This document shows, piece after piece, positions 36,050 through 45,317 of a stretch of 64,000 nt of DNA. Numbering within the stretch: position 1 is the first letter of the stretch; every line of letters starts with the position of its first letter. Below the pieces are notes generated by a model. That model did no database searches. It was not told where the DNA came from and saw only the letters and a program-made list of their open reading frames with translations. The stretch lies in contig URVM01000006.1 in assembly GCA_900551325.1 (NCBI GenBank), positions 152,195 to 216,194 on the forward strand, written 5' to 3'. The stretch comes from an uncultured Eubacteriales bacterium. Its GTDB lineage: Bacteria > Bacillota > Clostridia > Lachnospirales > Cellulosilyticaceae. The translations under genes and the position numbers were made by a program.

Positions 36050-37930
36050 ATGAATTATATTTTAGATAAGATGGTATTACCACTAGAAGTATTAGGATTA
36101 TTAAAGGAACAAAGAAATTTAATCATACCGAAAAGTCGTAAGCATTTATTAGAACTTGCCTTAGGAGAAAAGGACAATAAGGTATTTGAAGTAGCTTATG
36201 ATGTAGAAGGCTTAGGTTCAGTTGTAGAAGCAGAAGTTGTAAGTTGTAAAAACGGTGTTGCAGTTAACTATAAAGAAATGTATATGAGAAGACGTGATCC
36301 AAATTGTATGGTTATAGCAGACCATAAGCCAACAGATAAACCACGTTATATAGATAACTACGGGGAAGAGTTTGATGGTGTAAGAGAACTTACTTTTGAA
36401 TGGTTAAATAGCCAGGAGCTGATGCTGGTACCTTTTATGGCGGGGGGACATGAACGTGGTTACGAGGCTATACTTATTGCACCTAAAAATGCAGCATTCT
36501 TTGCAGCAGCCTTAGGAGATCTTCAAGGCTTTGTACCTGCAGATGAAGTAAGAGAGGGATTTAATCCAAGGGCTATAGTATATTTAGCACCTCCTTTTAG
36601 ACATACACATTTTAATGGAAAACAAGTTGTTGTTCATAACCGCTTAGATAAGGTTCATGAGGTGTTCTCGTATAACTTATATCCAGGCCCAAGTGCTAAA
36701 AAAGGAATATATAGTGTATTACTAGATATTGGCGAAGAGGAGTCTTGGGTTACATTACATGCTTCAACAGTACGAGTGATTACACCATATGAAAACGTAC
36801 TTACCATTATGCATGAAGGTGCAAGTGGTGGTGGAAAAAGTGAGATGGCTGAGTATATTCATAAAGATGCTCAGGGGAATATTTTACTTGCTAAAAATAC
36901 AGTAACAGAAGATAAAACTTATATTGATCTTAGTGCTAATTGTGAACTTCAACCAGTAACAGATGATATGGCAATGTGTCATCCAAGTGTACAAGGAGAG
37001 AGCAAAAAACTAGTTGTAACAGATGGTGAAGAAGGATGGTTCCTAAGAATGAACCATATTACTGAATACGGTACAGACCCATTTTATGAAAAAATGTGTA
37101 TTCATCCAAAAGAACCACTTATTTTCTTAAATATGCAAGGTATGCCAGATTCAACTTGTTTAATTTGGGAACACACACTAGATGAAGAAACAGGTAAACC
37201 TTGTCCAAATCCACGTGTGATTATGCCTAGAAGCTTTGTTCCAAACATTGTTAATGAACCTGTAGAAGTAGATATTAGAAGCTTTGGTGTAAGAGCACCT
37301 ATTTGCACAAAAGAAGAGCCAAGCTATGGTATTATGGGTATGTTCCATATCCTACCACCAGCTTTAGCATGGTTATGGCGACTAGTAGCACCAAGAGGGC
37401 ATGCAAATCCAAGTATTTTAGATAGTGAAGGAATGGTAAGTGAAGGGGTAGGGTCATACTGGCCATTTGCAACAGGTAGAAAAGTAGATCAAGCAAACTT
37501 ACTACTTGAACAAATTTTAAATACTCCAAGCACAAGATATATCCTTATACCAAATCAACATATAGGAGCTTATGAAGTAGGCTTTATGTCACAGTGGATT
37601 GCTAGAGAATATTTAGCAAGAAGAGGAAGCATGAAGTTTAGAATTGAGCAACTCCAAGAATCTCGTTGTCCACTACTTGGTTATACCTTAGAAAACCTTA
37701 AAGTAGAGGGTATAGATTTACCAAAGGTATTACTTAGAACACATTTACAACCTGAAGTAGGTAAAGAAGGTTACGATAAAGGTGCAGATATTCTAAAAGA
37801 GTTCTTCAAGAAAGAACTTAAAAAATACTTATGTGATGAACTTCATCCATTAGGTAAACAAATCATTGAATGTTGTTTAAATGACGGAAGTATAGATGAT
37901 TATATTGAACTTATACCAATTAGATTATAA
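36050..37930 (+). CDS. DUF4914-family protein with HPr-kinase/PEPCK-like P-loop
   Basis: An upstream in-frame ATG at 36002 lacks a ribosome site; ATG 36050 follows TGGAG at good spacing (626 residues). The protein matches what I know as DUF4914, a family without an assigned role. The striking motif is a Walker A-type loop GASGGGKSEMAEY (residues 257-269), whose G-x-S-G-x-G-K-S-E pattern is that of HPr kinase and related PEP carboxykinase-fold enzymes. A following LQPVTDDMAMCHP could be the acidic metal site. Several His/Asp/Arg-rich conserved-looking blocks follow (RGHANPSILDSEGMVSEGVG, NQHIGAYEVG). No signal peptide. A kinase or carboxykinase-like reaction is inferred, not shown. It is monocistronic with its own terminator. 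Confidence 0.75.
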   Translation: MNYILDKMVLPLEVLGLLKEQRNLIIPKSRKHLLELALGEKDNKVFEVAYDVEGLGSVVEAEVVSCKNGVAVNYKEMYMRRRDPNCMVIADHKPTDKPRYIDNYGEEFDGVRELTFEWLNSQELMLVPFMAGGHERGYEAILIAPKNAAFFAAALGDLQGFVPADEVREGFNPRAIVYLAPPFRHTHFNGKQVVVHNRLDKVHEVFSYNLYPGPSAKKGIYSVLLDIGEEESWVTLHASTVRVITPYENVLTIMHEGASGGGKSEMAEYIHKDAQGNILLAKNTVTEDKTYIDLSANCELQPVTDDMAMCHPSVQGESKKLVVTDGEEGWFLRMNHITEYGTDPFYEKMCIHPKEPLIFLNMQGMPDSTCLIWEHTLDEETGKPCPNPRVIMPRSFVPNIVNEPVEVDIRSFGVRAPICTKEEPSYGIMGMFHILPPALAWLWRLVAPRGHANPSILDSEGMVSEGVGSYWPFATGRKVDQANLLLEQILNTPSTRYILIPNQHIGAYEVGFMSQWIAREYLARRGSMKFRIEQLQESRCPLLGYTLENLKVEGIDLPKVLLRTHLQPEVGKEGYDKGADILKEFFKKELKKYLCDELHPLGKQIIECCLNDGSIDDYIELIPIRL

Positions 37931-37931
37931 C

Positions 37932-37964
37932 AAAAGATGCCGAGAATTGTTCTCGGCATCTTTT
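37932..37964 (+). terminator. Terminator after the DUF4914 gene
   Basis: AAAAGATGCCGAGAA pairs perfectly with TTCTCGGCATCTTTT around three bases. Confidence 0.95.
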
Positions 37965-37970
37965 GTTATT

Positions 37971-38395
37971 TATGCTGTTATTAAAAAGTTTAAAAAAAGT
38001 TAATAAAAAGTTCATTAATATATGATTCCAAAAAGTGTAAAATAGAAAACGTAAAAATTAAATCCTAATAGAAGTAAGAAAAAAACTTGATTAACTATGA
38101 ATAATCAAGCTATATGAAGATTAATAATATATTATTAAATAAAAATGAACAAAAAGTTAAAAATACATGTGTGTAGATTTATTTTAGAATGAGTAATGAC
38201 CTGAAGTAATAAATAGAAATCTATTTTAGCTGTTCCATTGAATTATTGGAAAGAAGATTATAAACCTATTTTTTAGATAGATTTATAAAGGATCTTGCTG
38301 ATTTTCAAAGGAACTATTTTTTTGAAAAAATATGTGAATTATAAGAATTTATATACGAGTAATTAAAGAATCATTTGTAATGAAAAGGTGAAAGT
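37971..38395 (+). other. AT-rich leader region of the pilus operon
   Basis: No gene is seen. One small hairpin, CTTGATTA (38086-38093) with TAATCAAG (38102-38109), and several A tracts are present. I looked for a cyclic-di-GMP riboswitch, which often precedes clostridial pilus operons, and did not find its conserved core. A promoter must lie here, but no convincing -35/-10 pair stands out. Confidence 0.4.
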
Positions 38396-38992
38396 ATGTT
38401 TATTAAAAAGTGTAATAATACATCAGGAGCCTCAATATTTATTGCTTTATTGTTCTTCTTAATGTGCTCTGTAGTAGGTTCGGTTGTTTTGACAGCAGCA
38501 TCTACTTCTTCAGGAAGATTAGTTAGCTTAAAAAAAGATGAGCAATCTTATTATAGTGTAGTATCTGCTGCTAAATTATTGAAGAAGGAAATAGAGGGTG
38601 AAAAATATTCTAGATATCAAGTTAAGTCAAAGTCGGGTGATCTTATTACAGAGGGATATACGGAAGAGCCAAGCAAAGGGATACAAGAATTTGTAAAGAA
38701 AGCGGCAGACGAAATTTTTAGATCTAGTGATACTTTTAGTGCTACCTATAGGGATAGTTGGATAATAAAAGTTTCTGATTCGTCTATAGAAGAAGTAACA
38801 GCACAATTTTCTATGGATAAAAAATACAATATAAGTATTCAACTATCTCAAGGGAATAGAAACTATACATTAAGAGTTCCAGCGATACTATCTAAACGTG
38901 AAGAAGTAATTAATAATATAGGTTCGGAAAAGGTACAAAAAAAAGAAATTACAACTGTGATATGGACAGAAGGTGAGATTCGAAAGAACTAA
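38396..38992 (+). CDS. PilX-like pilus assembly protein
   Basis: 198 residues with a short basic N-terminus and one hydrophobic helix (about 12-35, GASIFIALLFFLMCSVVGSV), then a soluble alpha/beta domain. The N-terminus lacks the usual prepilin cleavage pattern G|F-T-x-x-E but has N-N-T-S-G-A-S, as in PilX_N-type proteins (S/G-x-A at the head of the helix), which are minor pilus components. First gene of the pilus operon; AAAAGGTG precedes ATG. Followed after 15 bases by a minor prepilin gene. Assigned mainly by topology and position. Confidence 0.65.
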   Translation: MFIKKCNNTSGASIFIALLFFLMCSVVGSVVLTAASTSSGRLVSLKKDEQSYYSVVSAAKLLKKEIEGEKYSRYQVKSKSGDLITEGYTEEPSKGIQEFVKKAADEIFRSSDTFSATYRDSWIIKVSDSSIEEVTAQFSMDKKYNISIQLSQGNRNYTLRVPAILSKREEVINNIGSEKVQKKEITTVIWTEGEIRKN

Positions 38993-39007
38993 AAAGGTAG
39001 GATAGAG

Positions 39008-39349
39008 ATGAATAAGGTAGGACAAAAACTTAAGAGTCTTAAAGGAGAAACAATAGCTGAAGCATTAATGGCATCTCTTTTAGGGGGCATTGGATTATTA
39101 ATTTTAGCAACTATGATTAGAGTTTCCCATGGAATGATAGATAATAGTAACGATATAATTAATGTATTTTATGAAGAGGTTAATCTACTAGAAAAACAAT
39201 CAATTGTTCCTAAAGAAGGTACGGTAACTATAACAGATTTAAATAATACAAAGGCTGAAATTCATGTAAAAGTATATAAAACAAATAAGAATGAATTAGC
39301 AATGTATACTCATAAGTATAACGAGGCAGATAGTAATGATAAAAAGTAA
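39008..39349 (+). CDS. Minor type IV prepilin
   Basis: 113 residues. The class III signal ends at K-G|E-T-I-A-E with Glu at +5, followed by the hydrophobic helix ALMASLLGGIGLLILATMI. The residue after the cleavage site is Glu rather than Phe or Met, which is unusual. The short globular part (about 75 residues) is rich in N, K and V. It overlaps the next prepilin gene by 14 bases. Expected to be processed by the prepilin peptidase at 44510 and to prime or cap the pilus. Confidence 0.75.
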   Translation: MNKVGQKLKSLKGETIAEALMASLLGGIGLLILATMIRVSHGMIDNSNDIINVFYEEVNLLEKQSIVPKEGTVTITDLNNTKAEIHVKVYKTNKNELAMYTHKYNEADSNDKK

Positions 39350-39842
39350 GAAATTAAAATCACAACAAGGCTTTAGTGTAGTAGAAATGTTAATGGCAAT
39401 CTTGATTCTTATACTAACACTAAGTTTTATAGGTGGTGGCGTAACTGTTATAAAAGATGCCTATCTAAAGATTACACTACGGACAGAGGCGCATACACTT
39501 TTATCTACGATTATAACAGCTGTATCAAATGAACTTCAAAGTGCAAATGATGTAAAAAAGATAGAAGAGGCAAGAGAGAATACATATTGGAGTTTCTATA
39601 ATCTTGAGAGAGGTTACAGGATGCATTTTGAAAATAAAAATAATAATATTTATATTAAAACAGAGGTTTCATCAGAAGAATTACCTCTTTTAACAGAAAA
39701 GACTATAACCAATGGTCTAGTTCCTAAAATAGAAGATTTAACTTATGAAAATGAAGTATTTACGTATACTATAAAAATTTATTATAAAAATGAAGTTTAT
39801 GCAGAACAAGAAATAAGCATTCGTCCTATAAATACAGACTAA
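39336..39842 (+). CDS. Minor type IV prepilin (PilW/GspJ-like)
   Basis: 168 residues with a clear prepilin signal: S-Q-Q-G|F-S-V-V-E-M-L-M-A, Glu at +5, then a hydrophobic helix LILILTLSFIGGGVTVI. The globular part contains YWSFYNLERGYRMHF and ends EQEISIRPINTD, with the length and strand pattern of GspJ/PilW-type minor pilins. It starts inside the preceding gene, which indicates coupled translation. It is followed by the assembly ATPase gene. Confidence 0.8.
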   Translation: MIKSKKLKSQQGFSVVEMLMAILILILTLSFIGGGVTVIKDAYLKITLRTEAHTLLSTIITAVSNELQSANDVKKIEEARENTYWSFYNLERGYRMHFENKNNNIYIKTEVSSEELPLLTEKTITNGLVPKIEDLTYENEVFTYTIKIYYKNEVYAEQEISIRPINTD

Positions 39843-39865
39843 ATTTTATCTAGAAGAGGTTTAAT

Positions 39866-41551
39866 ATGAAATATAAAAGACTGGGAGAAATGTTAATATA
39901 CGCGCGCTTGCTTACAGAAGAACAATTAATGAAAGCATTAGATTTACAAAAAGGTTCGGGCAAACGATTAGGTACAGTACTTATTGATAATGGATTTATT
40001 ACAGAAGCACAATTAATAGAAATGCTTCGTATACAGTTAGGTATTGACTTTATTGATTTAACCAAAATTAATATTGACCCAGAAGTGGTAAATATTCTTC
40101 CAAAGAATACGGCTAAAAAGCATAGTATTATCCCAGTGCGTGTTGAAAAGGATGTACTCTATTTAGCCATGGAAGACCCACTCAACTTTATGGCAGTAGA
40201 AGCAGCTCGTGTAGCAACAAGAAAGAAAATTGTTCCCATGATTACTACTGTAGCAGGCATTAACAGAGCTTTTAATAACCTATATGAAAATGAAGGTGCT
40301 GTTAAAGCCATGGCACAGATGAGACAAGAAGGTGGCTTTGCACAAGAAAACCTTAACCAATCCATTGATCAAGAAATGGATGATGTACATGCGGCTCCAA
40401 CAGTGAGATTGGTAAATTCTATTATTGAACGTGCAGTAACAGAAAGAGCCAGTGATATTCATATTGAACCAGGCCATGAAGAAATGAATGTTCGTATTCG
40501 AGTAGATGGTAGATTGATGAAAATCTTAACCATTCCAAAAGAGTTACAGCAAGCAGTTATTTCTAGACTTAAGATTATGGGGGATATGGATATAGCAGAA
40601 AGACGAGTGCCACAAGATGGAAGAGCAGCTATGAAGTTAAAAAGTAGAGAAGTAGATTTACGCTTGTCTACATTACCGACCATCTTTGGTGAAAAGGTTG
40701 TAATTCGAATCTTAATAAAGAACCAGGATATTTTAACAAGAGAAGGTATTGGTCTTACAAAAGAAAATGGGGAAAGATTTGAAAGGTTACTAAAAAATAA
40801 TAGTGGTGTAATTTTAATTGTAGGACCTACTGGAAGTGGAAAATCTTCTACTATGTATACCATGATTAGTGAACTTAAGTCAGAAGCCGTTAATCTTATT
40901 ATGTTAGAAGACCCAGTAGAATACCAGATGGAGGGAGTTACTCAAGTACAGATTAACGAAAAGACAGGAATGACTTTTGCAAATGCCCTACGTTCTGTAC
41001 TACGTCAAGATCCTGACATTATAGGTATAGGTGAGATTCGTGATGGAGAGACAGCAGAAATAGCTATGCGAGCAGCGATGACAGGGCACTTGGTAATTTC
41101 TACAATACATACGGAAGATGCACTTTCAGCATTAGACAGGCTTCGTGATATGGGCGTAGAGTCATATCTTATAGCTGGAGGGGTAAGAGGAATTGTTTCT
41201 CAAAGATTAGTAAGAAGAGTATGTAAAGACTGTATGAAAGAAGAAGAACCTACAGATTTACAGAAGGATTTAGTAGGACTTTCATTAGAGGATAAACGAA
41301 CCTTTTATAAAGGTGTTGGCTGTCCTATGTGTTTCCATAGTGGATATCGGGGACGTATTGGTGTTTTTGAAATATTAATATTAAATCAAAAAATTCGCGA
41401 CTGTATTACAGAAGAAAGAACTAAATCAGAACTTCGCCAAGCAGTTATAGAATCAGGATTTATACCAATGATGAGAAGTGGTCTAAAACTTGCGGAAGAA
41501 GGTACAACAAGCATAGAAGAACTTTGCAGGACAATTAGCATTGTGGAGTGA
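39866..41551 (+). CDS. pilB: Type IV pilus assembly ATPase PilB
   Basis: Hexameric motor that drives pilus extension. The N-terminal MshEN/GspE-N domain (about 1-150, RLGEMLIYARLLTEEQLMKAL) precedes the secretion ATPase core. Walker A is VGPTGSGKSSTMYT (about 318-331), the Asp box LEDPVEYQMEGVTQVQ, Walker B IGIGEIRDGETAEIAMRA and the His box TGHLVISTIHT. The zinc-binding tetracysteine is RVCKDCMKEE with CPMCFHSGYRGRIGVFE. The 561 residues are normal. AGAGG precedes ATG and pilT follows 9 bases later. Cytoplasmic, at the membrane with PilC. Confidence 0.96.
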   Translation: MKYKRLGEMLIYARLLTEEQLMKALDLQKGSGKRLGTVLIDNGFITEAQLIEMLRIQLGIDFIDLTKINIDPEVVNILPKNTAKKHSIIPVRVEKDVLYLAMEDPLNFMAVEAARVATRKKIVPMITTVAGINRAFNNLYENEGAVKAMAQMRQEGGFAQENLNQSIDQEMDDVHAAPTVRLVNSIIERAVTERASDIHIEPGHEEMNVRIRVDGRLMKILTIPKELQQAVISRLKIMGDMDIAERRVPQDGRAAMKLKSREVDLRLSTLPTIFGEKVVIRILIKNQDILTREGIGLTKENGERFERLLKNNSGVILIVGPTGSGKSSTMYTMISELKSEAVNLIMLEDPVEYQMEGVTQVQINEKTGMTFANALRSVLRQDPDIIGIGEIRDGETAEIAMRAAMTGHLVISTIHTEDALSALDRLRDMGVESYLIAGGVRGIVSQRLVRRVCKDCMKEEEPTDLQKDLVGLSLEDKRTFYKGVGCPMCFHSGYRGRIGVFEILILNQKIRDCITEERTKSELRQAVIESGFIPMMRSGLKLAEEGTTSIEELCRTISIVE

Positions 41552-41560
41552 TAAGAAGGT

Positions 41561-42607
41561 ATGAGATTAGAAGAACTGATTATAAAAGCCAAAGAAGATG
41601 GTGCATCAGATATACATTTAGTGTGTGGGCTAGCTCCCAAATATAGATTAGATGGAGAACTTATTAATATGAGTTCTACTCTACTTTCACATATGGACTG
41701 TGAAGCCTATGCACAAGAAATTGCTGGTGAAGACTATAAAAAGATAGAAACAATAGGTGAACTAGACTTAGCAAAGACTATTGCTGGAGAACGTATACGT
41801 ATTAACCTATTTAGACAACAAGGTAATATATCAGCTGCGATTCGAATTTTAAGTAGTAAAATTCCTAAATTAGATGAGCTAGGCTTACCACCAGTAGTGA
41901 GTCAGTTTTCTTCTTGGAAGAAGGGGATTATACTTGTAACTGGAGAAACGGGAAGTGGTAAATCTACTACTTTAGCAGCTGTACTAAATGAAATTAATCG
42001 TACAAGAAATGCTCACATTATTACACTAGAAGACCCAATAGAATATATTTATGAGCCGGATAAATGCATTATCAATCAAAGAGAAATTGGTACAGATACT
42101 AAGAGCTATGCAGAAGGTTTAAGAGCTATTTTAAGAGAAGATCCAGATGTTATTTTGATTGGAGAAATGAGAGATCAAAGTACTATAGAAACAGCTTTAA
42201 CAGCGGCAGAAACTGGGCATTTAGTATTTGCAACACTTCATACCAATTCAGCGACCGATTCCATTGATCGTATTGTTGGTTCGTTTCCGGCAGAAAGGCA
42301 ATCCCAAATAAGATTAGAACTGTCTTCTTGTTTAAAAGCTGTAGTTTCTCAGCAACTTTTACCAAAACGTTTAGGTAAGGGGCGTGTAGCTGCCTGTGAA
42401 GTCATGGTAGTGAATCCAGCAATTAAAAATTTAATTCGTGAAGGAAAAACACCTCAGATGTTCTCAGCTATGCTAAGTGGTGCAGCAGATGGAAGTATTA
42501 CCATGGATAATATGCTTATAAAGATGGTTAAAGACCAGAGTATTGATACTAAAACAGCCCAAGAAGCAGCTTATGATAAGGAATATGTAAAGAGAAATAT
42601 ACGATAG
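41561..42607 (+). CDS. pilT: Type IV pilus retraction ATPase PilT
   Basis: 348 residues, the length of PilT. N-terminal PAS-like region (GASDIHLVCGLAPKYRLDGEL), Walker A TGETGSGKSTTLAAVLNEIN (about 127-146), ALREDPDVILIGEMRDQSTI and the signature TGHLVFATLHTNSATDSIDR, with FPAERQSQIR typical of PilT rather than PilB. No tetracysteine motif. This motor depolymerises the pilus and gives twitching motility. Presence of both PilB and PilT means the pili are predicted to be retractable. Confidence 0.95.
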   Translation: MRLEELIIKAKEDGASDIHLVCGLAPKYRLDGELINMSSTLLSHMDCEAYAQEIAGEDYKKIETIGELDLAKTIAGERIRINLFRQQGNISAAIRILSSKIPKLDELGLPPVVSQFSSWKKGIILVTGETGSGKSTTLAAVLNEINRTRNAHIITLEDPIEYIYEPDKCIINQREIGTDTKSYAEGLRAILREDPDVILIGEMRDQSTIETALTAAETGHLVFATLHTNSATDSIDRIVGSFPAERQSQIRLELSSCLKAVVSQQLLPKRLGKGRVAACEVMVVNPAIKNLIREGKTPQMFSAMLSGAADGSITMDNMLIKMVKDQSIDTKTAQEAAYDKEYVKRNIR

Positions 42608-42650
42608 GTAAAATGCTTAGAACAATGGCTTTAAGAAAGGAGGAAATCGG

Positions 42651-43859
42651 ATGATTACATATCAGTATAAAGCATTATCTCCTGATGGCGCCAAAGTAAG
42701 TGGCATAGTAGAAGCTGTAGATGAATATGCAGCAGTCGCCCAAATTAAAAATACTTGTCCTATTATCCTTGATATAAAGCCAGTAAAAGAAATAACGGGA
42801 ATTCTATCAAAAGAAATAGGTACACCTAAAATAGATCAAAAGGCATTAGCAGTTATATGCTCACAGTTTGCCATTATTTTAAAATCTGGAGTGGCTATTG
42901 ATACTTGTATGACATTAATCAGTAGACAGATAAAAGATAAACACTTAAAAAAGATGCTAGAAAAATCAGCAGAAGATGTATCAAAGGGAAATAGCATTAC
43001 CTCTAGCTTTCAAAGAAATTGTCCTTATTTACCACCTACCTTTACTGAGACTATTAGAGCAGGTGAAGAATCTGGAACCATAGAAAGATCTTTTGAAACC
43101 TTATATAAATACTATGATAAATCTTTTAAGACTAGGCAAAAAGTCAAGCAGGCCATGTCTTATCCTATATTTGTATTAATCTTAGCTGTTATTGTATTGG
43201 CTGTAGTTATGGTAAAAGTTATTCCTACAATAGCAGACACCTTCGTAGATTTAGAGGGTGAGATACCAGCTTTGACTAAGGTGATGATTACACTATCTGA
43301 ATTTACCAAAGAAAATATTTGGTGGATGACTCTAATTTTCTTAATAATGTTTGTTGTAGGTAAGTTATACTGTAGAACAGAAAATGGTAAAGTATGGTGG
43401 AATCAAATTAAGCTAAAATTTCCGGTGCTAGGGAACATTGCTCTACTTAGTGGAGCAGCACAATTTGCTAATACCATGTCTACCCTTTTAGCAGCAGGAC
43501 TAAGTGTAAGTCGTGCACTAGAAGTAACAGGAAAGGTTCTCGATAATTATCTTATGGGACAAGAAGTTTCTAAAATGATAGGACGCATCGAAGAAGGTAA
43601 ACGGCTAGGAGAGTGTATGAAAGCAAGTAGATATTTCCCAGATACACTTAAGGAAATGTGTGCTATTGGAGAAGAAGTTGGAGAATTAGAAGGTACATTG
43701 GAAACTATAGGTACTTATTATGATAATGAGGCACAGCATGCTACTGAGAAGGCAATACAGAAATTAGAACCTGCTATCTTAATTATAATGGCAATTTTTG
43801 CTGGATTTATAGTAATTGCTATTTATTTACCTATGTTTAGCATGTACGAATTAATGTAA
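42651..43859 (+). CDS. pilC: Type IV pilus platform protein PilC
   Basis: Polytopic inner-membrane platform of the GspF family, 402 residues. Two repeated T2SSF domains are visible (about 68-190 and 270-392), each with the pattern of a helical cytoplasmic bundle and a transmembrane helix (AMSYPIFVLILAVIVLAVVMVKVIPTI in part; ILIIMAIFAGFIVIAIYLPMF in part). The E-E-S-G-T-I-E and E-E-V-G-E-L-E repeats are the conserved family motif. AAGGAGG precedes ATG. It connects the motor ATPases to the growing pilus. Confidence 0.94.
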   Translation: MITYQYKALSPDGAKVSGIVEAVDEYAAVAQIKNTCPIILDIKPVKEITGILSKEIGTPKIDQKALAVICSQFAIILKSGVAIDTCMTLISRQIKDKHLKKMLEKSAEDVSKGNSITSSFQRNCPYLPPTFTETIRAGEESGTIERSFETLYKYYDKSFKTRQKVKQAMSYPIFVLILAVIVLAVVMVKVIPTIADTFVDLEGEIPALTKVMITLSEFTKENIWWMTLIFLIMFVVGKLYCRTENGKVWWNQIKLKFPVLGNIALLSGAAQFANTMSTLLAAGLSVSRALEVTGKVLDNYLMGQEVSKMIGRIEEGKRLGECMKASRYFPDTLKEMCAIGEEVGELEGTLETIGTYYDNEAQHATEKAIQKLEPAILIIMAIFAGFIVIAIYLPMFSMYELM

Positions 43860-43947
43860 TAGAAACAAAGTTTGGGACAACCCATTCATCTAAGTGATGA
43901 GTTATTATATTAAATGACAAGATTAAAGGACAGAAGGAGAGATACTT

Positions 43948-44310
43948 ATGATGAAGAAAAAATTAAATAATAAAAAAGGATTTACACTTGCTGAGTTATT
44001 AATTGTAGTAGCTATTATAGGTATTTTAGTAGCTATATCTATCCCGATTTTTACAAGTAAGTTAGGAGATGCTAAAGAAGCAACAGACCAAGCTAACGAG
44101 AGAGCAGCAAAAGCAGCTGCAGCAACAGAAGTTTTAGGAGGGGATGCTACTTCAAAAACATACTATTATAATGCAGAATCAGGAAAGTTAGTAGAAAGTT
44201 CTACAAAGCCTGCTGAGATTACAGGTTATGGAAAATCTACAGATAACAATGGAAAAGTAGTAAAAGTTGAAGTAGGCTCAGATGATAGTATAACTGTTTC
44301 CTGGGAGTAA
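43948..44310 (+). CDS. pilA: Major type IV pilin
   Basis: 120 residues with the canonical prepilin N-terminus K-K-G|F-T-L-A-E-L-L-I-V-V-A-I-I-G-I-L, Glu at +5. The mature pilin is about 107 residues with a short globular part (ATEVLGGDATSKTYYYNAES) and no cysteine pair, as is common in Gram-positive pilins. AAGGAG lies 8 bases before the first of two ATG codons. It is followed by a 200-base gap with three hairpins before the peptidase gene, which may set the high pilin-to-machinery ratio. Predicted main subunit of the fibre. Confidence 0.92.
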   Translation: MMKKKLNNKKGFTLAELLIVVAIIGILVAISIPIFTSKLGDAKEATDQANERAAKAAAATEVLGGDATSKTYYYNAESGKLVESSTKPAEITGYGKSTDNNGKVVKVEVGSDDSITVSWE

Positions 44311-44322
44311 ATTAATATAAAA

Positions 44323-44458
44323 AGAAGGCGACTGGGTTGTAGCCTTCTTAAAAGAAAAATCCATTTGGATTTTTCCTAACGAGCTGTAAAACAGTTCGTT
44401 AGGAAAGGTTCAAATAAAAATTATATTTGATCAGCATCACCAAAATGATGCTGTTTTT
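44323..44458 (+). terminator. Hairpin cluster between pilA and pilD, ending in a U-tract
   Basis: Four stems in a row: AGAAGGC (44323) with GCCTTCT; AAAAATCC (44355) with GGATTTTT; CCTAACGAGCTGT (44375) with ACAGTTCGTTAGG; CAGCATCA (44432) with TGATGCTG, followed by five T. The last looks like a partial terminator. The 13 bp third stem could protect the pilA message. Together they would let pilA be expressed above the downstream genes. Confidence 0.7.
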
Positions 44459-44509
44459 GCTATCAATAGATAAATAAATACAAGTCTTTAATGGAAAGGA
44501 TGTAGATAG

Positions 44510-45289
44510 ATGCTACATACAGATTTTTACTTAAGTATATATGTTTATGGTTTAGCTATAATATTAGGCAGTATTTTTGGAAGCTTTATCAACTGTATGT
44601 CATGGCGTATTGTGCATGGGGAAAGTGTATGGAAGGGAAGAAGTCATTGTACTTCTTGTGGACATGTATTACATACAAGAGATTTAGTACCTATTTTAAG
44701 CTATGTTTTCCTAAGGGGGGAATGTAGATATTGTAAGGAGAAAGTATCTATACGGTATGTATTCATAGAGATACTTTTAGTGGTAGTATTTATAAGCTTC
44801 ATTTGGAAATATGGTATAAGCTTTTTAACACTACGCTATCTTGTATTAGCATGTATCCTCCTAGGGCTAGCACTAGTGGATTTTGATAGCTATGAAATAC
44901 CAGACGGATTCATAATGACAGGTATATTCTGGTGGTTGATAACTATACCTTTTATAGATAACTCTATAGTAGAACAGCTAAAAACAGGACTTCTTGGAGG
45001 AGGAGCTATAGGAGGAGGAGTTTTAATGCTTTCACTCTTAATGGATAAACTATTAAAAAAGGAAAGTATGGGAGGTGGAGATATAAAACTTTTCTTTATG
45101 TTAGGTTTATATATGGGGCCTGCCTTAAGTCTTTTTAATTTAAATATTTCGTGCATACTAGGGATTTTTATAGTTGTCTTAATGAAGAAAAATAGAATCC
45201 CTTTTGGCCCAGCTATTGTAGGAGCCTCCTGGATTACCTTTTTGTGGGGGGGAGATATAGTGAGTTGGTATTGGGAGCTATTTATTTAA
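44510..45289 (+). CDS. pilD: Prepilin leader peptidase PilD
   Basis: Membrane aspartic protease that cleaves prepilin leaders and usually N-methylates the new terminus. The cytoplasmic domain has two Cys pairs (HCTSCGH and CRYCKEK), supporting methylation ability. The catalytic aspartates are in LALVDFDSYEIPDG and in MGGGDIKLFF, the latter matching the F-x-G-x-G-D type site. About seven to eight transmembrane helices; 259 residues. GGAAAGGATG precedes ATG. It has several prepilin substrates in this operon. Confidence 0.95.
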   Translation: MLHTDFYLSIYVYGLAIILGSIFGSFINCMSWRIVHGESVWKGRSHCTSCGHVLHTRDLVPILSYVFLRGECRYCKEKVSIRYVFIEILLVVVFISFIWKYGISFLTLRYLVLACILLGLALVDFDSYEIPDGFIMTGIFWWLITIPFIDNSIVEQLKTGLLGGGAIGGGVLMLSLLMDKLLKKESMGGGDIKLFFMLGLYMGPALSLFNLNISCILGIFIVVLMKKNRIPFGPAIVGASWITFLWGGDIVSWYWELFI

Positions 45290-45317
45290 AGAACCTATTG
45301 AGGAAGGAAGTATAGCC

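Noticed and set aside
37971..38395. Cyclic-di-GMP riboswitch before the pilus operon
   Set aside because: The expected conserved core and stem pattern could not be found by eye; only a small hairpin is present.
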